Positions 25,940 to 37,000 of a DNA stretch of 64,000 nt are shown one piece after another. The position numbers were made by a program, and so were the translations under genes. The DNA lies in NCBI GenBank assembly GCA_020041925.1, contig CP083409.1, one strand, 5' to 3'. Under the pieces are notes generated by a model. It saw only the letters and a program-made list of their open reading frames with translations. It was not told where the DNA came from and did no database searches. How positions within the stretch are numbered: position 1 is the first letter of the stretch; each line of letters opens with the position of its first letter. The DNA comes from Faucicola osloensis_D (GTDB lineage Bacteria; Pseudomonadota; Gammaproteobacteria; Pseudomonadales; Moraxellaceae).

Positions 25940-27178
25940 ATGTCAGATGCTTCCACCATCCCCATCGACCAGTATCGGCAAACGCTTGCCGAATCGGTGC
26001 ATTTTAGTAATAAAACGATTAATTCCAATATCGAAAAAGGCGGTATTCGCTTGGCAAAATCGCAAGCGTTGGATTTACCCTATATCAGTGCGAGAACATT
26101 ATTGGCTGACGATATTACCATTCCCACCGATTACCAAGCCAATGCAGGTAAGACCGCTACGATTTTTAAAGCCATCAAATCAGCGATGTTAGATGAAGAT
26201 TTATCAGAGCAAGATGATGATTTTAAAACTGTGGTAAATACGATTCAGCCTGATATTGTCAGCTTGTTTGACATGCCTTATCAAGCGGGACTTGAGCATA
26301 TTAACATTCGGATGCGTCAGTTATTATTGCCAAAAGGTGACGATTACCTTTCAATTAGTCCCATTAGCTCAGCAGGGGTGAATCATTGGTTAAATGATGA
26401 AGTTGATGATATCAAAGAAGCTCGTAAAACCGACAATGATTTACACAGTATTACCACCGCTGTATTTGGTATTGGTGGGGCAAATCCGCAAAATGTGGGT
26501 AGCCTAGTACGAGCCATGCAACGCCCAATTTATCTAACTGCCCCAACTGCTAATGATACGATACGTCAAGCCTTTAGCCTGTATTACAAAGGCTTAGACT
26601 ACTATATCCCCAATAAATTGCCGAAAGACAAACTTTTTCAGCCTGCATTACTTGCTTGGGCAGATTTGGTGAATCAAGGTATTGCTACTACCGAAAAAGA
26701 TTTAAATAACCAAGATTGGAAAAACAAAGGCATTGAAGCCACTAGTACCAATATGGATAGCCGTGAAGTCGAGCAACAATTTTTGACCCATATCTTACGC
26801 ATCGTATTGGCTCAAGGGCGAGAAGCTAAAAATAGCCTTGAACAAGTGGCTGATAGATTGCCGAATATCACCAAAATAAGCAATGAAGCGTATGACGAAA
26901 ATACAGGTGAAATGGTTAGTAAAGAAATGGTTGCTTTAACACCATTACAACACCCAAGCGTCGATTTAGCCATTCAAGGACTGATTGACACACAGCTACG
27001 AGATGAAGGTTGGATGACTGTGTTTGCCGAGCATTTGGCAAAAAGTATCGTCCGTCAATCCTACGAAGTCGAAGGACAAAGCAACCCTGTCGCCTTTGTA
27101 CTCGAAGATAGCATCATACCATTCTTGGCTCGCCGAATTCGTGGCTTGCTGTATGACTTACAGGAGTTGGCATCATGA
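25940..27178 (+). CDS. csy1: Type I-F Cascade large subunit Csy1 (Cas8f)
   Basis: A 412-residue Csy1, which pairs with Csy2 at the crRNA 5' end and recognises the CC PAM. The family's glycine-rich core (AVFGIGGANPQNVGSLV, then RPIYLTAP) is near residues 175-205, and the C-terminus is the helical bundle that contacts Cas3. Length is near the usual 430. AAAGGAG precedes the ATG. Its end overlaps csy2 by 4 bp. It would also be needed for any repression guided by the mini-array. Confidence 0.9.
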   Translation: MSDASTIPIDQYRQTLAESVHFSNKTINSNIEKGGIRLAKSQALDLPYISARTLLADDITIPTDYQANAGKTATIFKAIKSAMLDEDLSEQDDDFKTVVNTIQPDIVSLFDMPYQAGLEHINIRMRQLLLPKGDDYLSISPISSAGVNHWLNDEVDDIKEARKTDNDLHSITTAVFGIGGANPQNVGSLVRAMQRPIYLTAPTANDTIRQAFSLYYKGLDYYIPNKLPKDKLFQPALLAWADLVNQGIATTEKDLNNQDWKNKGIEATSTNMDSREVEQQFLTHILRIVLAQGREAKNSLEQVADRLPNITKISNEAYDENTGEMVSKEMVALTPLQHPSVDLAIQGLIDTQLRDEGWMTVFAEHLAKSIVRQSYEVEGQSNPVAFVLEDSIIPFLARRIRGLLYDLQELAS

Positions 27179-28158
27179 GTTTTTTAGCGGTAATTCCGCA
27201 TATTCGAGTGCAAGGGGCAAATCTACAGACTAGCGGGATTTTGCTCGGTGGCGTGCCTTTGATGGCATCCACTATGTTCGCTCATGCGTTGGCTCGCAAA
27301 TTGAGCGTGAAGGACACAGGCGTGATTTATATTCACCATGACAGGCAAGATTTAGGTGGCTTTGCCTATGGACGCTTTACCCCTGCCCAACACCGTGGCT
27401 CTGCGTTTATCAACAAAAACGATTATTCATCAAAAAATCCCAATGCCTTATCGTTACAACCAACGGCAAGCTGTCATTTGCATCTTAGTTTGGTGATACG
27501 ATTTGATGGCAGACGGCGACCAAGATTGGCAGATTTGCAAAAATTGCTGATGAATAGCCGTTTTGCAGGGGGGCAAATCACCAGTTATGGCGAAGTTGAA
27601 TGGGCAGATGATAATGAAAAAACACTAAAGGATGTGCTAAGCAATACCATCAAAACAGGCTTTGTGGTGCTAGACCGTCAGGATGTGTTATTAGCGTACC
27701 AACAATCGCAAAATCTCAATCGTTTGCAAGCCTTTACACGGCTATTGGCACTCACCAGAGACGGCTTAAATCATGCTTTTGGTGAACATCATGGCTTAAG
27801 TTTTTTGTCAGCGACTAATCTAGGTTATGCGTTGCTTGAAGACCCAAAAACCGATAGAACAGGTGTACGACAAGCGTATACGCTTGAACAAGCTGTAATA
27901 CCTACACCTCACGCCTATGCCGAACCCTTGATTGGCTTAGTGCAATATGTGTCAATTCGGCAACTGCTGAATGTTGCTAACGCTCAAAATTCTGATAACT
28001 TGGATTTATATGAAGAAGAGCAAAAACCGCAACAGCCCCCAAACCTGATTACCGAGCCGTTACGTCAATTATCTGACAACCCACAAGAGTTATTTTGGCA
28101 GTACCAATGGCAAACCCATGACGGTGGCGATGTGTTTTTATTGCGACAATCTATTTAA
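27175..28158 (+). CDS. csy2: Type I-F Cascade subunit Csy2 (Cas5f)
   Basis: A 327-residue Csy2/Cas5f. The start FLAVIPHIRVQGANLQTSGILLGGVPL is diagnostic of the family's RAMP fold. With Csy1 it caps the 8-nt 5' handle of crRNA. It overlaps csy1 by ATGA, giving coupled translation, and is followed after 61 bp by csy3. Confidence 0.93.
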   Translation: MSFLAVIPHIRVQGANLQTSGILLGGVPLMASTMFAHALARKLSVKDTGVIYIHHDRQDLGGFAYGRFTPAQHRGSAFINKNDYSSKNPNALSLQPTASCHLHLSLVIRFDGRRRPRLADLQKLLMNSRFAGGQITSYGEVEWADDNEKTLKDVLSNTIKTGFVVLDRQDVLLAYQQSQNLNRLQAFTRLLALTRDGLNHAFGEHHGLSFLSATNLGYALLEDPKTDRTGVRQAYTLEQAVIPTPHAYAEPLIGLVQYVSIRQLLNVANAQNSDNLDLYEEEQKPQQPPNLITEPLRQLSDNPQELFWQYQWQTHDGGDVFLLRQSI

Positions 28159-28219
28159 CCTTACTTTTGAAACTAAACTTTTACCTAACCAATGTTAAAA
28201 AACAAACAGGAGTTTTATT

Positions 28220-29281
28220 ATGGCAACTTTCAAAAAATTACCCGCAAGCCTAGCCCTACAACGTGGTACTGTTATCAGCGACGGGGCATTTTTTCATCTG
28301 ATAGATGGCAAAACTGAATCATTAAAAGTCATGTATCATGGCATTCGTGGTACACAAAATGTGGCAGGCAATAAAAGCAAAGGGTCAGCATCGGGCGAAT
28401 CAGTCGCTCGTGAAGTCAGTAATATTCAACAAACCGAATCTGCCAAATTATTATCCAATGCCAAATTATTGGTGACGTGGGATTTTCGTTTGATTGACTT
28501 GGCGGATATTTTGTTTGCCAGTGCGACTAAAGCAGGGGCAGATAAAAGCGATGAACAAGCATTTCGCAAGGCATTTCAAGCGTTTGTGGCTCGTGCCAAA
28601 GACAGCGATGGGCTAAAAACGGTGGTCGGTCGTTATGTGCGTAATGTTGTGAACGGTCGCTGGTTATGGCGTAATCGCTTGGTGGCAGAAAGCATTGTAA
28701 TTACGGTAACACCCAGTCAAAATTCGGAAAAATCTTATACCTTTAAGGCGTTAGACTACAATTTAAACAGTTTTGACAATCCTAGTGCGGATGAGCAGGC
28801 ATTAGCCGAGATTTTATTAACAGGGGCAAAAGGCGACGCAACCAATGCAGGGCTACATATCGAAGCGGTAGTTGATTTTGGCATGGGTGGTGTGGAAGTA
28901 TTCCCTTCACAAAATTATCTAGAAGATAAACCCAAAGGCTTTTCTCGTTCGCTGTATCAACTTAACCCTGTTCGCCCGCAACGTGGGGCAGACAACAACC
29001 AATTTTTGGGGCAAGCGGCATTACGTGACCAAAAAATCGGTAATGCGATTCGTACCATTGATACGTGGTATCCCAATGCCGAAGAATACAACCATAAACC
29101 GATTGCGGTAGAGCCAAATGGGGCAAATCTTGAGCATCAATTTTTTTATCGTGTGGGTAAAGAAAAAATGTCAGCGTTTGATATTTTAAAAGAGATTGAT
29201 GACTTAGACCCCAACAGCGAAAAAGGGATGTTTTTGATTGCCTGTCTGATTCGTGGTGGCGTATATTCTGAGGGAGATTAA
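28220..29281 (+). CDS. csy3: Type I-F Cascade backbone Csy3 (Cas7f)
   Basis: A 353-residue Csy3, the Cas7-type subunit of which six copies coat the spacer part of the crRNA. The N-terminus (LPASLALQRGTVISDGAFF), the MYHGIRGTQN segment and the C-terminal VGKEKMSAFDILKEI are typical. A CAGGAG site precedes the ATG. Csy4 starts 1 bp after its stop. Confidence 0.95.
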   Translation: MATFKKLPASLALQRGTVISDGAFFHLIDGKTESLKVMYHGIRGTQNVAGNKSKGSASGESVAREVSNIQQTESAKLLSNAKLLVTWDFRLIDLADILFASATKAGADKSDEQAFRKAFQAFVARAKDSDGLKTVVGRYVRNVVNGRWLWRNRLVAESIVITVTPSQNSEKSYTFKALDYNLNSFDNPSADEQALAEILLTGAKGDATNAGLHIEAVVDFGMGGVEVFPSQNYLEDKPKGFSRSLYQLNPVRPQRGADNNQFLGQAALRDQKIGNAIRTIDTWYPNAEEYNHKPIAVEPNGANLEHQFFYRVGKEKMSAFDILKEIDDLDPNSEKGMFLIACLIRGGVYSEGD

Positions 29282-29282
29282 G

Positions 29283-29906
29283 ATGTCATTTGAGTTTTAT
29301 GTGGATGTACGTGTGATTGAATCGGCAGATACGGTCGATTTACCACTACCGACCATTCGCAATCAGATTTATGCGGTATTGCATGGCACGTTTCGAGCGT
29401 TGGCATTGGTGGATAAATCACCATATGCCATAGCATTGGTCCCTTCCCCAAAGCTTAAAGCAAAGCAAGCGGATTTCGAAAAAAAATATGGCAAGTCGCC
29501 CCGTTTTGATTTTGATATTTTTCGGGTATTTTCGGATAGTAGCGAGGCATTACAGCGATTGGTAGATAGTATTAGCCAACATTGGAAAGTGCGGGATTAT
29601 AGTGTGGTCGGTACGCCAACGCCTGTACCAACAGCCAAAATCACAGGCTGGCAAAGTTATCGTCGTTTTCGCATTCCTACGGCAAAAATGGAACGTACTC
29701 AACTGTCTGACAATAATGTGCCATTACGAGAACGTCGTCTAGCCACTGCCAAAGACTTGCCGTATCTTAAAGTTGCCAGTAAAAGCACAGGACAAGTTTT
29801 TACCTTAACCATCGATATTGTACCGATGGAAAATGCAGGTGACGGCGTGCCAGATGGCTATGGTTTGGCTCGTGCCAGTCAGCCGTTTGCTTTGCCGATA
29901 TTCTAA
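29283..29906 (+). CDS. csy4: Type I-F CRISPR endoribonuclease Csy4 (Cas6f)
   Basis: A 207-residue Csy4 that cuts pre-crRNA at the base of the repeat hairpin and stays bound to the 3' stem. The catalytic His is His34 (AVLHGTFRAL). The arginine-rich segment (VPLRERRLATAKDL) fits the RNA-stem-binding helix region. The ATG at 29283 is preferred because GGAGA lies 7 bp upstream; an earlier in-frame ATG overlaps csy3. The same enzyme should process the mini-array, whose repeats keep the hairpin. Confidence 0.93.
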   Translation: MSFEFYVDVRVIESADTVDLPLPTIRNQIYAVLHGTFRALALVDKSPYAIALVPSPKLKAKQADFEKKYGKSPRFDFDIFRVFSDSSEALQRLVDSISQHWKVRDYSVVGTPTPVPTAKITGWQSYRRFRIPTAKMERTQLSDNNVPLRERRLATAKDLPYLKVASKSTGQVFTLTIDIVPMENAGDGVPDGYGLARASQPFALPIF

Positions 29907-29908
29907 TT

Positions 29909-29944
29909 TAAAAAAGCAGTAGGCTTTTATGCTTACTGCTTTTT
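29909..29944 (+). terminator. Intrinsic terminator between csy4 and cas1
   Basis: Hairpin AAAAAGCAGTAGGC / GCTTACTGCTTTTT with a 6-nt loop and T-run immediately follows the csy4 stop and precedes the cas1 start. It should reduce or stop readthrough into cas1. Confidence 0.8.
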
Positions 29945-29964
29945 CATTTATCAAAGAGAAAAAC

Positions 29965-30933
29965 ATGAGCCAAACTCATAATAGTCATTTACGTAAGCAA
30001 CGTAGCCGTCCGCTGATGTTGTCCAAGCGGGCGTGTGTGTTTTATCTTGAGCGAGTTCGAGTCATTTTAAAAGATGACCGTATCGTGTATCTGACCGAAA
30101 GTATGCAACCGATTGAACATTTTTATAATATTCCCGAAAAAAATACCGCTTTTTTATTACTGGGTAAAGGTAGTTCGATTACCGATGCCGCCGCTAGACG
30201 TTTGGCAGAATCAAATGTAATGGTCGGTTTTTGTGGTTCAGGCGGTTCACCATTATTTAGTGCATTAGATTTGACCTTTCTAGCCCCACAAAGTGAGTAT
30301 CGTCCTACCGAATATATGCAAATTTGGATGAAAGCATGGCTTGATGATACGACACGGCTGTTGATGGCAAAGGTGCTATTACAAGAACGTATTGAAATTG
30401 TCAAAAAATACTGGCAAAAAAATCCACTACTGACATCATATGGTATTCGCCTAGATGAATCGGCGGTAGTTAATTTTTCACAAGCGATAGAATCGGCAAT
30501 GAACCAAGAGCAGTTATTGACTGCCGAAGGTCGCTGGGCAAAGGTATTATATAAAAGCTTGGCGGAAGGCTGTGGCTTTAAATTTACCCGCGAGGAAGGC
30601 AAAAATGCCAATGATGATATCGCCGATATCGCCAATAGCTACCTTGACCACGGGAATTATATCGCTTATGGCTATGCGGCAGTTGCATTACATGGGTTAG
30701 GTATTAGCTTTGCTCTACCGATGCTACATGGTAAAACCCGCCGTGGTGGTTTGGTGTTTGATGTAGCAGATTTGGTCAAAGATGCGATGGTGATGCCACA
30801 AGCATTTATTTCGGCAAAACTGGGGCATAATCAAAAAGAGTTTCGGATGCAACTTATCGAGATTTGCCAAGACCAAGATGTGTTGGATTATATGTTTGGC
30901 TTCGTTGTAGACACTTGCCAAAAAATTAAATAA
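29965..30933 (+). CDS. cas1: Type I-F CRISPR integrase Cas1
   Basis: A 322-residue Cas1 that inserts new spacers at the leader end together with the Cas2 part of Cas2-3. Predicted metal ligands are Glu188 (TAEGRWAK), His255 (PMLHGKT) and Asp266 or Asp269 (VFDVADLVKD). The ATG at 29965 is preferred over the in-frame one at 29929, which lies inside the terminator. It sits next to the array leader, not at the start of the cas operon as usual. No strong promoter is obvious, so it may depend on terminator readthrough. Confidence 0.95.
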   Translation: MSQTHNSHLRKQRSRPLMLSKRACVFYLERVRVILKDDRIVYLTESMQPIEHFYNIPEKNTAFLLLGKGSSITDAAARRLAESNVMVGFCGSGGSPLFSALDLTFLAPQSEYRPTEYMQIWMKAWLDDTTRLLMAKVLLQERIEIVKKYWQKNPLLTSYGIRLDESAVVNFSQAIESAMNQEQLLTAEGRWAKVLYKSLAEGCGFKFTREEGKNANDDIADIANSYLDHGNYIAYGYAAVALHGLGISFALPMLHGKTRRGGLVFDVADLVKDAMVMPQAFISAKLGHNQKEFRMQLIEICQDQDVLDYMFGFVVDTCQKIK

Positions 30934-31030
30934 AATCAGCTGCTTATAAAAAGCACTTTAAAACGAAGTGTCTTGACTGAATTAAAACGTATATAATTGA
31001 TATCTGGGGATTTTGTCAGAAAATTCTCCA
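30934..31030 (+). promoter_or_regulatory. Leader and promoter of the main CRISPR array
   Basis: A 97-bp AT-rich leader. TATAAT is perfect at 30992-30997; TTGACT at 30973-30978 is only 13 bp upstream, so the -35 is uncertain. Transcription runs into the repeats in their sense orientation (5' GTTC, 3' GAAA). Confidence 0.65.
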
Positions 31031-34000
31031 GTTCGCCATCGCATAGATGGTTTAGAAAGCCTCGAGCGTAAATTATTACAAGCCGAGGACGTTCGCCATC
31101 GCATAGATGGTTTAGAAAATCAGCACGGGTTAAGCCATCGTATTTAACGGGTTCGCCATCGCATAGATGGTTTAGAAACATGCGCAATGCCAACATCAGC
31201 GTGATTGGCTGTTCGCCATCGCATAGATGGTTTAGAAATTCCAAAGCTACCTAAACCCTTTAGTATTTATGTTCGCCATCGCATAGATGGTTTAGAAATT
31301 TTGAAACGTCGTGAACGCCATTAATAAAGAGTTCGCCATCGCATAGATGGTTTAGAAACTGCTAATAATGCAGTAAAATGGAAGCCAAAGGTTCGCCATC
31401 GCATAGATGGTTTAGAAAGTTCCGCCTGTTTCGGCATCTCAAGTAAAATCGTTCGCCATCGCATAGATGGTTTAGAAACAATCTATAAAGTCGCAAACTT
31501 TTGAAGCCCAGTTCGCCATCGCATAGATGGTTTAGAAATGCGGCAGTAGCAACTTTTGCCAAAGTTTTGTGTTCGCCATCGCATAGATGGTTTAGAAAAC
31601 ACCGACAACCTTGCCGCCAACGCTATCGACGTTCGCCATCGCATAGATGGTTTAGAAAATCATCGGCAGGCGGCGGGTCAGACTTGACCCGTTCGCCATC
31701 GCATAGATGGTTTAGAAACCATGAATTAGACAAGGAAACAAGTGCGCTTTAGTTCGCCATCGCATAGATGGTTTAGAAATATGTTTATCCACTCCGCTTT
31801 GCGCCGCTTGGGTTCGCCATCGCATAGATGGTTTAGAAAGCCAACGGCATCAATTTTTGTACCAATATTGAGTTCGCCATCGCATAGATGGTTTAGAAAG
31901 AAAGATAAAACGCCACCAAGCTGGATAGATGGTTCGCCATCGCATAGATGGTTTAGAAAATTAAAATAATTGCAATCGGTGCAGCAATAGCGTTCGCCAT
32001 CGCATAGATGGTTTAGAAAATTAGTACCAATTCGGTGTCAGTCAATGATAGGTTCGCCATCGCATAGATGGTTTAGAAATAAAGAGTGGAAATTTCATAG
32101 TTATGAAGAACGTTCGCCATCGCATAGATGGTTTAGAAAAGTCACAGCTACAACAACCGCTACAACTGCTGGTTCGCCATCGCATAGATGGTTTAGAAAG
32201 TCTAAATGGACTTTGAAAGCCATACCTGTATGTTCGCCATCGCATAGATGGTTTAGAAAAAAGTTGAACCGCTTGGAACAACAGGTAAAGGGTTCGCCAT
32301 CGCATAGATGGTTTAGAAAAAAAAAAATAGCCCAGCAGAACACACCGAGCTGTTCGCCATCGCATAGATGGTTTAGAAAATCAGGCGTTAATCGCCAGTC
32401 ATACTCCAACGGTTCGCCATCGCATAGATGGTTTAGAAATGGTAAAAAATAAAGCCATTTATGAACATAATGTTCGCCATCGCATAGATGGTTTAGAAAA
32501 AAAACTTAGTGACTGCATTAATTATTATCAAGTTCGCCATCGCATAGATGGTTTAGAAACAAAACTTATACCCGATTTGAGGATAAATAATGTTCGCCAT
32601 CGCATAGATGGTTTAGAAATTTGCAGTAGTTATGCAAGATTGATGACTAAAGTTCGCCATCGCATAGATGGTTTAGAAATATTTACGGTAACCAGTCCGT
32701 CTGCAACGACAGTTCGCCATCGCATAGATGGTTTAGAAAATCATACTCATATTCACCGCCATATAGTTTGCGTTCGCCATCGCATAGATGGTTTAGAAAC
32801 CCATCCGAAAACACTGACAATAAAGAATTAGGTTCGCCATCGCATAGATGGTTTAGAAAAATTTAGTCAATATCGACGGCACAGGGCATTCGTTCGCCAT
32901 CGCATAGATGGTTTAGAAATATTACCGCCTTGAGCGAAAACTCATTCAAGCGTTCGCCATCGCATAGATGGTTTAGAAATTTCTAGCCAAAAAACAACAA
33001 TAACAAAGGCGGTTCGCCATCGCATAGATGGTTTAGAAAAATACTGTTTTATCACCTGCTGAACGAATCCAGTTCGCCATCGCATAGATGGTTTAGAAAA
33101 TAATAAAGTGTATCCCCTGCAAACACACCCCGTTCGCCATCGCATAGATGGTTTAGAAAGCAGACCTTGACCACCGTTAAACAATTCATGCGTTCGCCAT
33201 CGCATAGATGGTTTAGAAAATTTAGCAGGATTGCCCGATATTTCTATTGTAGTTCGCCATCGCATAGATGGTTTAGAAAAGTAAGCAACTAAAAAATCAA
33301 GACGTTAACGCGTTCGCCATCGCATAGATGGTTTAGAAAATCCATAAGATACAATTCAAATAATAAAAAATGTTCGCCATCGCATAGATGGTTTAGAAAC
33401 CGTATCCGCCAAGATTTCGGGGCTTTTTCATGTTCGCCATCGCATAGATGGTTTAGAAATGTTGATCGTCGCATTGGTTACACCTTGAGATGTTCGCCAT
33501 CGCATAGATGGTTTAGAAAAGCACTTGTAAGGCGGTATCATTCAAGTATTTGTTCGCCATCGCATAGATGGTTTAGAAAACTGGCGTATCGCTTGCATTC
33601 ACTCAAAGACAGTTCGCCATCGCATAGATGGTTTAGAAATAAATGCACTTTAAAAGCCATGCCAGTAAAAGGTTCGCCATCGCATAGATGGTTTAGAAAA
33701 GTGCCACAAGCGTGGGAGGCGTCAGTATCAGGTTCGCCATCGCATAGATGGTTTAGAAAGACATTGCCATCATAATCATATTCACCCCCGTGTTCGCCAT
33801 CGCATAGATGGTTTAGAAATCTTGGTGTGCCTTTTACCAATGTCTTTATATGTTCGCCATCGCATAGATGGTTTAGAAACATCAGCAGAACAGCTAATGC
33901 AAACAGAAATTGTTCGCCATCGCATAGATGGTTTAGAAAATTATGAGTTGCACCATAAAAGAAAGTAATCCGTTCGCCATCGCATAGATGGTTTAGAAAG

Positions 34001-37000
34001 CCAGCAGTGTCAACAGTTTTACCAGCTTCAGGTTCGCCATCGCATAGATGGTTTAGAAAAACCTCATATTCATAATAAGTAAAATCATTTGGTTCGCCAT
34101 CGCATAGATGGTTTAGAAAGATTGGTTAATAACACCATCAACCATCAGTACGTTCGCCATCGCATAGATGGTTTAGAAAAAATTGGTATCAATTCAAATT
34201 CTAACACTATTGTTCGCCATCGCATAGATGGTTTAGAAACTTAGTAGTCCCAGCTTTTTTTTGGGGCTGTTGTTCGCCATCGCATAGATGGTTTAGAAAA
34301 CCAACCGCATCAATTTTTGTACCGATATTGAGTTCGCCATCGCATAGATGGTTTAGAAACCTTAAAAACACCAGTTGGGTCAATGAGTACATGTTCGCCA
34401 TCGCATAGATGGTTTAGAAATTTATTGGTGTATTGTATTTCTGAATATTCATGTTCGCCATCGCATAGATGGTTTAGAAAGGTGACGATGCAATAGCGAT
34501 AGGTGGGGCTATGTTCGCCATCGCATAGATGGTTTAGAAAGATACAAATAAGTCCTAGCGGCTCTTTTGGGTCGTTCGCCATCGCATAGATGGTTTAGAA
34601 AAAAGTCCCTGCACTTGGGTACATAGAGCGAACGTTCGCCATCGCATAGATGGTTTAGAAAAAGCGTCAGCCCCGCACCAGTTAAAATCTGTTGTTCGCC
34701 ATCGCATAGATGGTTTAGAAAAAAGGGGATGAGATACATGGTAAAAAAAGCAAGTTCGCCATCGCATAGATGGTTTAGAAACTTTCAAAATACCACCAGT
34801 AGCAATAAAACGCAGTTCGCCATCGCATAGATGGTTTAGAAATTAAATATTTGGGATTTTATCCGCTTTCAGCAGTTCGCCATCGCATAGATGGTTTAGA
34901 AATAATGTGTTAAAGAAAGAATTGGTCTAAAATAGTTCGCCATCGCATAGATGGTTTAGAAACATATTTTTCATCTTGTCACAATCATTACTAAGTTCGC
35001 CATCGCATAGATGGTTTAGAAACCTCAAAAATTACGTCTAAGCGCGTAAAGGAGGTTCGCCATCGCATAGATGGTTTAGAAATAATCCAAGCTAGAACTT
35101 CAGCACGATTTTTCGTTCGCCATCGCATAGATGGTTTAGAAAACGTAACCATGCCTTATAGTACAAACGCAATTGTTCGCCATCGCATAGATGGTTTAGA
35201 AAAACGCCAGTTACTTTATCGCCAACTGCATCGAGTTCGCCATCGCATAGATGGTTTAGAAAATCTACACATCGCCTGACGTGCTATTTGGCGAGTTCGC
35301 CATCGCATAGATGGTTTAGAAAATGCTTGTAACGCGGATATCGTTAGACAATGCGTTCGCCATCGCATAGATGGTTTAGAAAAAACCAAGTACGCAAAAG
35401 ATAGCGATAAATCAGTTCGCCATCGCATAGATGGTTTAGAAAAATCACATCATGGCAAGCAATTCAAGATTGGCGTTCGCCATCGCATAGATGGTTTAGA
35501 AAACCTTCACAAAGATTGAGCCGATACCGCCCAGGTTCGCCATCGCATAGATGGTTTAGAAAACGCTTGAAAAGATTGTAGCGACAACACGACAGTTCGC
35601 CATCGCATAGATGGTTTAGAAAACTGGCACGCGCTTCTTGCTCAGTGCTAATAGGTTCGCCATCGCATAGATGGTTTAGAAAACTTGCTGCGATTAAACG
35701 TGCAGGATTTGCGGGTTCGCCATCGCATAGATGGTTTAGAAATGATTGTGGCGGTGCAAAGGAATAACTAGAAGGTTCGCCATCGCATAGATGGTTTAGA
35801 AATTATCCTCAAAATCAATAAAAATGGTTAGCAGGTTCGCCATCGCATAGATGGTTTAGAAATGCACGATTCCAGCGCAGGAATTGGTCGGCTGGTTCGC
35901 CATCGCATAGATGGTTTAGAAACAAGACCGCAAGTTAGTTAAGCAGCCTAAACCGTTCGCCATCGCATAGATGGTTTAGAAATGAAATCAGAGACCACCG
36001 AGAAGGGTGTGAGTGTTCGCCATCGCATAGATGGTTTAGAAATTCAAAATCATCATGAGCCAAGTCACAGCGCGGTTCGCCATCGCATAGATGGTTTAGA
36101 AAAAAAGTTGCACCTGTGGCAAGCGGTTAGTAAGGTTCGCCATCGCATAGATGGTTTAGAAAGACACACGCAAATCAGAATTATTTGCATAAATGTTCGC
36201 CATCGCATAGATGGTTTAGAAATAACAACGGTGCGTTACCTAAGTATCTCTAACGTTCGCCATCGCATAGATGGTTTAGAAACTAACAGCGTTAACCGTT
36301 AGAGATACTTAGGTGTTCGCCATCGCATAGATGGTTTAGAAAAAGCCCCAATGCCTATGTTCCTCCATGCTTGTGTTCGCCATCGCATAGATGGTTTAGA
36401 AAAACAGACAAAGACGTTGAGGGAGTTGCAGGACGTTCGCCATCGCATAGATGGTTTAGAAAAACAGACAAAGACGTTGAGGGAGTTGCAGGACGTTCGC
36501 CATCGCATAGATGGTTTAGAAACTACACCCGCAACAATAAACGCGCCTGAAACAGTTCGCCATCGCATAGATGGTTTAGAAACCAATCGACAGCTTCGAG
36601 CGCAATGCCAGTCAGTTCGCCATCGCATAGATGGTTTAGAAACAAAGGAATTTGCAACTCCTCAAGATTGACACGTTCGCCATCGCATAGATGGTTTAGA
36701 AAATTAACAACACGATTGTAACCACGTTTTAAAGCGTTCGCCATCGCATAGATGGTTTAGAAATCGAATAACAAGTCTTGGCTCTATCAAGTTTTGTTCG
36801 CCATCGCATAGATGGTTTAGAAAGTTGCTGAAAGTCGATAAATTCCCACACATTCGTTCGCCATCGCATAGATGGTTTAGAAAAAACTTCAAACCCACAA
36901 CCTTGTAATTGTGCTGTTCGCCATCGCATAGATGGTTTAGAAAATGTTCAATCGTAGGGCTTTTTAAACCCGATTTGTTCGCCATCGCATAGATGGTTTA

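Noticed and set aside
25894..25940. A second mini-array target at the csy1-proximal promoter
   Set aside because: I found no CC followed by the TTAGTTAT seed there or upstream of cas2-3.
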